Shown here piece by piece: positions 51,348 through 54,465 of a DNA stretch of 54,465 bases. The number at the start of each line of letters is the position of its first letter. The stretch's first letter is position 1. This DNA comes from DATCJY01 sp036562565 (GTDB lineage: Bacteria > Bacteroidota > Bacteroidia > Flavobacteriales_D > Sanyastnellaceae): positions 1 through 54,465 of the forward strand of contig DATCJY010000082.1 of the NCBI GenBank assembly GCA_036562565.1, read 5' to 3'. A program made the position numbers and the translations under genes. The notes beneath the pieces were generated by a model that was not told where the DNA came from, ran no database searches, and was given only the letters and a program-made list of their open reading frames with translations.

Positions 51348-51626
51348 CAACATCAGAAAAAAGGTTTTGAGGAATCCACTCCCAAAACCTTTTTTATTTC
51401 CGGTTACTCCTGCTCTATACAAGGCGATTGAATTAAAAAAATTAAAAATAACAGACCTTTTAACCCCATTAATTTTCAAGAACTTTTTATCATCCAATAA
51501 CCTGCGGCTTATGTTATAATCACCAATGTTTATTGATTTCACAGGCTTATTTGATTTTAAAGAATGAGCGGTATTTCCTTTGCACAAATATTCGTAGAAA
51601 TATAATCCTTGAATAATCTTATAACT
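51348..51626. other. Gene-free stretch between tRNA and coiled-coil protein gene
   Basis: Holds the tRNA terminator (51360-51396) and then about 230 AT-rich bases with no believable gene. A weak TTCCTTTG then CAC element about 40 bases before the coiled-coil gene may be its promoter. Open frames on the minus strand here run antisense into the next gene and do not look coding. Confidence 0.6.
51360..51396. terminator. Terminator after the tRNA
   Basis: Nine-base-pair stem AAGGTTTTG (51361-51369) with CAAAACCTT (51383-51391), then T's on the right and A's on the left. Confidence 0.85.
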
Positions 51627-52730
51627 ATGAAAAAGCTTGCACTTATTGCTGCCTTGGCCGTTTCTACCATCATGAGCGCGCAACGCGTGGATAAAAACGC
51701 AGAACGCTTGATGGAAACACCATCCATCACCTACCAGCAGCACAAATACATGTTGAATAACAACAGCATGGATGCCTCTACCGTCATCATCAATGCTGAC
51801 GAAAAAGAATACTCAAAAGACCTAAAAGATTTCCTTAAAACAACACTAGCCATTGAAGGCAAAAAGAACGCTAATTTCACCTCAGCCATGAATGTAGTGG
51901 TTCCGCAATGGTCATCGGAACCGCTTAACTTCCACTATCGCACGGAGAAAGACGGAAGCAACACACGCCTTGTTGTCATCACTGAACAAAACGGTGCTGT
52001 CATCACCGCAGAAAACAATCCCGACTTGGCCACTAAAGTGACTGCAAGTATGACTTCTCAAATCAAAAACTATTATTTGAAATCATACGACAAAGCAATT
52101 GAATCACAACAGAAATTGTATGATGCACAGGTGAAGGATATGGCTAAGTTGCGCAAGAGCTATGATAAAACTCAATCCAAGATTGAAAGCAACAACAAGA
52201 GCAAACAAAAAAGTGAAAGCAAGCTGCGCGATGCAAGCAGTGCATCAGGTAAAAAAGAAGGTGACATCAAATCCCTGAATGCAGAATTACAGAACAACAA
52301 AAAAGCTGTTGAACAAGCACAAAAAGAATTGGATGCCAACGCTGCGCTTATCACATCCAAAGAAAGTGATTACAACAGATTGAATTATGCCGGCTCACTG
52401 AACACCAAAGAAGGTGAGAAAGTATTGAAAGAGCTTACCAAATTGCGCAAGAAGCAAGACCAGTTGCAGAGCAAACTCATGAAGGCCAATGCAAACTTAA
52501 CCAAGACAGAAAACGCCTTGCTCAAAGCAGAACAAGCCAAAGCAAAACAAGAAGCGAAAATCACCAATTTGGAATCAGATATCGACTCCCAAGACACCAA
52601 GGTTCAGAATCTGAAAAGCGAATTGAAATCCATCCAAAAACAAATTGATGAGAAGCAAAAACTCATCGATGATGCAAAATCGAATTTGGACAAATTGAAA
52701 ACTGCCAAAGACGGCATTGTTAACTTCTAA
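51627..52730 (+). CDS. Secreted coiled-coil protein of unknown function
   Basis: Not a recognised family. The 367-residue protein starts at the ATG at 51627 with a signal peptide (about 1-19, ending IMSAQ); an upstream start would only add MNNLIT. A beta-rich head (about 25-140) is followed by a long coiled coil (about 155-360) of heptad-like repeats rich in Lys, Glu, Gln, Ala and Ser (KSESKLRDASSASGKK, NAELQNNKKAVEQAQ, LKSELKSIQKQ). It would sit in the periplasm or at the outer membrane as a rod. A separate strong terminator follows. Confidence 0.82.
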   Translation: MKKLALIAALAVSTIMSAQRVDKNAERLMETPSITYQQHKYMLNNNSMDASTVIINADEKEYSKDLKDFLKTTLAIEGKKNANFTSAMNVVVPQWSSEPLNFHYRTEKDGSNTRLVVITEQNGAVITAENNPDLATKVTASMTSQIKNYYLKSYDKAIESQQKLYDAQVKDMAKLRKSYDKTQSKIESNNKSKQKSESKLRDASSASGKKEGDIKSLNAELQNNKKAVEQAQKELDANAALITSKESDYNRLNYAGSLNTKEGEKVLKELTKLRKKQDQLQSKLMKANANLTKTENALLKAEQAKAKQEAKITNLESDIDSQDTKVQNLKSELKSIQKQIDEKQKLIDDAKSNLDKLKTAKDGIVNF

Positions 52731-52756
52731 CCCCGTTGAAGCGAAAGAAAAAATAG

Positions 52757-52786
52757 AACCTCTGTATAAAATGCAGAGGTTTTTTT
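52757..52786 (+). terminator. Terminator of the coiled-coil protein gene
   Basis: Eight-base-pair stem AACCTCTG (52757-52764) with CAGAGGTT (52774-52781), then a T tract. Confidence 0.85.
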
Positions 52787-52837
52787 ATTTCCTCATTTCG
52801 GCTATCCTTGTAAAAAGAGTCAACTTCATAATCCCGG

Positions 52838-54289
52838 ATGAAATCCTGTACCAAACGCATTGTTATTCTTCTTACCGTGATATTGCTTACATGGGCAGGA
52901 TTCTATTTCTACATGCGCAGCAAGGTAAAGATGGAACCGCCAGAACCAGCATTTACAACCTTCACCGGTTATGGCCAACCTGAGTTGAGCAGGATTGTAT
53001 TTCCATTGACCATTGACCTGGAAGACATTGTGGCCAAACTCAATGAAACATTAGAACAAAAGCCCATTCATCTCATCATTCCGATCGATAAAGAAAGAGG
53101 CGAGCTCGAACTTGATTTGATCTTTTACGACCAACTCAGACTGCGGTGGAAGAACTCCAAGCTCTACGCAGAAGTACCGGTACAAGCCATCGCCACTGCC
53201 TCCACTACACGGCTCGGTATTCAGATAAGCAACAAAACACCTGTCCAAGCCAAATCAGTTGTAAGCGTACTCATTAAGCCCACTATTACCAACGGTTGGA
53301 AAATCAAGAGCAAAGCCAGCATTGAAAATATTCATTGGGAAAAGGAACCCATCTACATGTTCGGCAAAATTGCCGTAAACCTCACCAAGAAAGTAGACAA
53401 CAAATTGGAGGAGGAACGCGAAAAGCTCGAAACAATGATTGAAACGCAAATCAACAAAGTGTTGGACCTCACCAAAGCCATGGAGAAAATCTGGACGGAC
53501 ATTCAAAAACCCATTGCCATCAACCGGAAAGGCACACCGCTCTGGCTATCCATGACTGGCACGGACTTAAGTGCTTGCTGGAATGTAGAACCCTCCAACG
53601 ATCCATCCTTCATCATAGCTGTGGAAGGCTATTACCGTATCCTTGCCGGAGACTCAGCACAGGCAGCCACACATAGCACAGCACTGCCGGCATACAAAAA
53701 GCTTAACAATGCACAGCCGGGAATATATGCCCATGTCATCGCCCAACTTCCCTATGAGCAGATGCAACAATTTGCCAGAAACATCACCGATACACTTAGT
53801 CTCTCCTATTCGGGTTACCGCTTAAAAATCCGTGACATTCATGTCTTTGGTGGTGACAGCCTATTGTTTTTGAAACTAAAAATTGCTGGCGATGTGCACG
53901 GCAGCATCTATCTCCAAGGCCGACCGCGCTTTTTGGATAACAGCAAAACATTTGTGGTGGACAATTTCAACTACGACATCTACACCCACAACGAAATTGT
54001 AAGCACTGCTGCCGATTGGTTTCATGATATCCTTTTGCAAAAAGCCAATGAGGCACTTGTGTTCCGCTTGGATTCTCTGCTGCACAAACTCCCCGATGCA
54101 ATGATGAAGGGCATCGAAAAATCCAAAGTGGGCAAAAAAATCAGTCTTGAAATGCAAAACCTAGAAGTGCAACCATTGGAAATACGCAGTGCCATAGACC
54201 ACCTTGCACTTAGCATCCGCGTGACAGGCAATGCCGCACTCTATCTTGAACGCGAAGCATTGAACGGCAAAAAGAACAAGCACAAATAA
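52838..54289 (+). CDS. DUF4403 family protein
   Basis: Protein of 483 residues with one N-terminal transmembrane segment (about 8-26), the rest periplasmic. It shows the DUF4403 pattern: an early SRIVFPLTIDLEDIVAKLNE, then paired alpha/beta segments with LRWKNSKLYAEVPVQA and LGIQISNKT, and a late region around YLQGRPRFLD and VDNFNYDIYTHNE. The family is typical of Bacteroidota and has no proven function; a lipid-binding tubular fold has been proposed for related domains. It follows the coiled-coil gene after a terminator, so is probably separate. The ATG at 52838 is the natural start. Confidence 0.85.
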   Translation: MKSCTKRIVILLTVILLTWAGFYFYMRSKVKMEPPEPAFTTFTGYGQPELSRIVFPLTIDLEDIVAKLNETLEQKPIHLIIPIDKERGELELDLIFYDQLRLRWKNSKLYAEVPVQAIATASTTRLGIQISNKTPVQAKSVVSVLIKPTITNGWKIKSKASIENIHWEKEPIYMFGKIAVNLTKKVDNKLEEEREKLETMIETQINKVLDLTKAMEKIWTDIQKPIAINRKGTPLWLSMTGTDLSACWNVEPSNDPSFIIAVEGYYRILAGDSAQAATHSTALPAYKKLNNAQPGIYAHVIAQLPYEQMQQFARNITDTLSLSYSGYRLKIRDIHVFGGDSLLFLKLKIAGDVHGSIYLQGRPRFLDNSKTFVVDNFNYDIYTHNEIVSTAADWFHDILLQKANEALVFRLDSLLHKLPDAMMKGIEKSKVGKKISLEMQNLEVQPLEIRSAIDHLALSIRVTGNAALYLEREALNGKKNKHK

Positions 54290-54387
54290 GGATAGCAGGC
54301 ACTTCCTCCTCAAATCCAAATACCAAAAACACAATATTCATCCATTATTTCGACCCATCTATTGATAGTGTAAGAGTGTCTCAGAAC

Positions 54388-54395
54388 TATCTTCG
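54388..54395 (+). promoter_or_regulatory. Possible aspS promoter
   Basis: TATCTTCG then CACACC, 7 of 8 to the -7 consensus, with a TTG 23 bases upstream (54362-54364). It lies 25 bases before the aspS ATG. Confidence 0.4.
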
Positions 54396-54420
54396 CACAC
54401 CATTTTTTTGATTTAGGATT

Positions 54421-54465
54421 ATGCATAGAACGCACACCTGCGGGGAACTCCGCATTGAACATATT
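54421..54465 (+). CDS. aspS: Aspartyl-tRNA synthetase, first 15 codons
   Basis: The last 45 bases read MHRTHTCGELRIEHI. The RTHTCGELR stretch at the very N-terminus is the hallmark of bacterial AspRS, where it opens the anticodon-binding OB domain. The gene runs off the right edge. Too short to judge anything else. Confidence 0.88.
   Translation, partial: MHRTHTCGELRIEHI

Noticed and set aside
51285..51743. Minus-strand frame covering the tRNA and the start of the coiled-coil gene
   Set aside because: It reads through a tRNA and a terminator, so it is not a gene.
1..54465. CRISPR array, rRNA operon, prophage, integrase or restriction-modification genes
   Set aside because: Looked for on both strands; no regularly spaced repeats, rRNA motifs or such protein families were seen.

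Overview
The window looks like core chromosome of a member of the Bacteroidota. The signs are: type IX secretion (T9SS) C-terminal sorting domains on four proteins and a PorE-type lipoprotein; a bacillithiol deacetylase (bshB1); DUF2911 and DUF4403 proteins; promoters of the TAnnTTTG type instead of TATAAT; few Shine-Dalgarno sequences; and tRNA genes without an encoded CCA. Flavobacteriales or a neighbouring order is likely, but the sequence alone does not fix the family. I see no rRNA, prophage, insertion sequence, integrase or CRISPR array.

Layout. 1-4.8 kb: 3' part of glyA, then ftsE with a glycosyltransferase, bshB1 and a LysM/M23 peptidase. 4.8-9.5 kb: minus-strand run mutL, two tandem rhomboid proteases, and a membrane-anchored EEP-family hydrolase. 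9.6-12.5 kb: rlmF, a GT4 glycosyltransferase and a DnaQ-like exonuclease. 12.7-19.1 kb: a TPR/PD40 protein with an altered OmpA-like end, an orphan E2 acyltransferase, and a DsbD with two N-terminal domains. 19.2-25.2 kb: two M1 peptidases flanking a divergent paaE/paaA pair. 25.3-27.4 kb: a glycosyltransferase and pdxH. 27.4-33.1 kb: an SGNH hydrolase behind a PorE-like lipoprotein, then rnr. 33.3-35.3 kb: tandemly duplicated secreted-protein genes. 35.4-41.2 kb: miaE, a GNAT enzyme, a thioredoxin-fold protein without CxxC overlapping coaD, and a large repeat-bearing T9SS cargo. 41.4-48.3 kb: DUF2911, a polyprenyl synthase with a YwqK-like lipoprotein, a LysM glucosaminidase, tRNA-Gln, an aldehyde dehydrogenase, pssA and a small outer-membrane-like protein. 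48.4-54.5 kb: polA, a CAT-anticodon tRNA, a secreted coiled-coil protein, a DUF4403 protein and the first 15 codons of aspS.

Themes. Cell-envelope work dominates: peptidoglycan hydrolases, PorE-like anchoring, T9SS cargo, periplasmic thiol chemistry and lipid or glycan enzymes. DNA and RNA housekeeping (mutL, polA, rnr, rlmF, miaE, tRNAs, aspS) is interspersed. I found no clear new multi-gene defence or biosynthetic system. The best leads are the uneven tandem duplication with a possible gene remnant at its junction, the isolated divergent paaA/paaE pair, degenerate active sites in otherwise familiar folds (MutL, the OmpA-like end, the thioredoxin-like protein), the two-domain DsbD, and a recurring promoter/start signature that predicts leaderless mRNAs.
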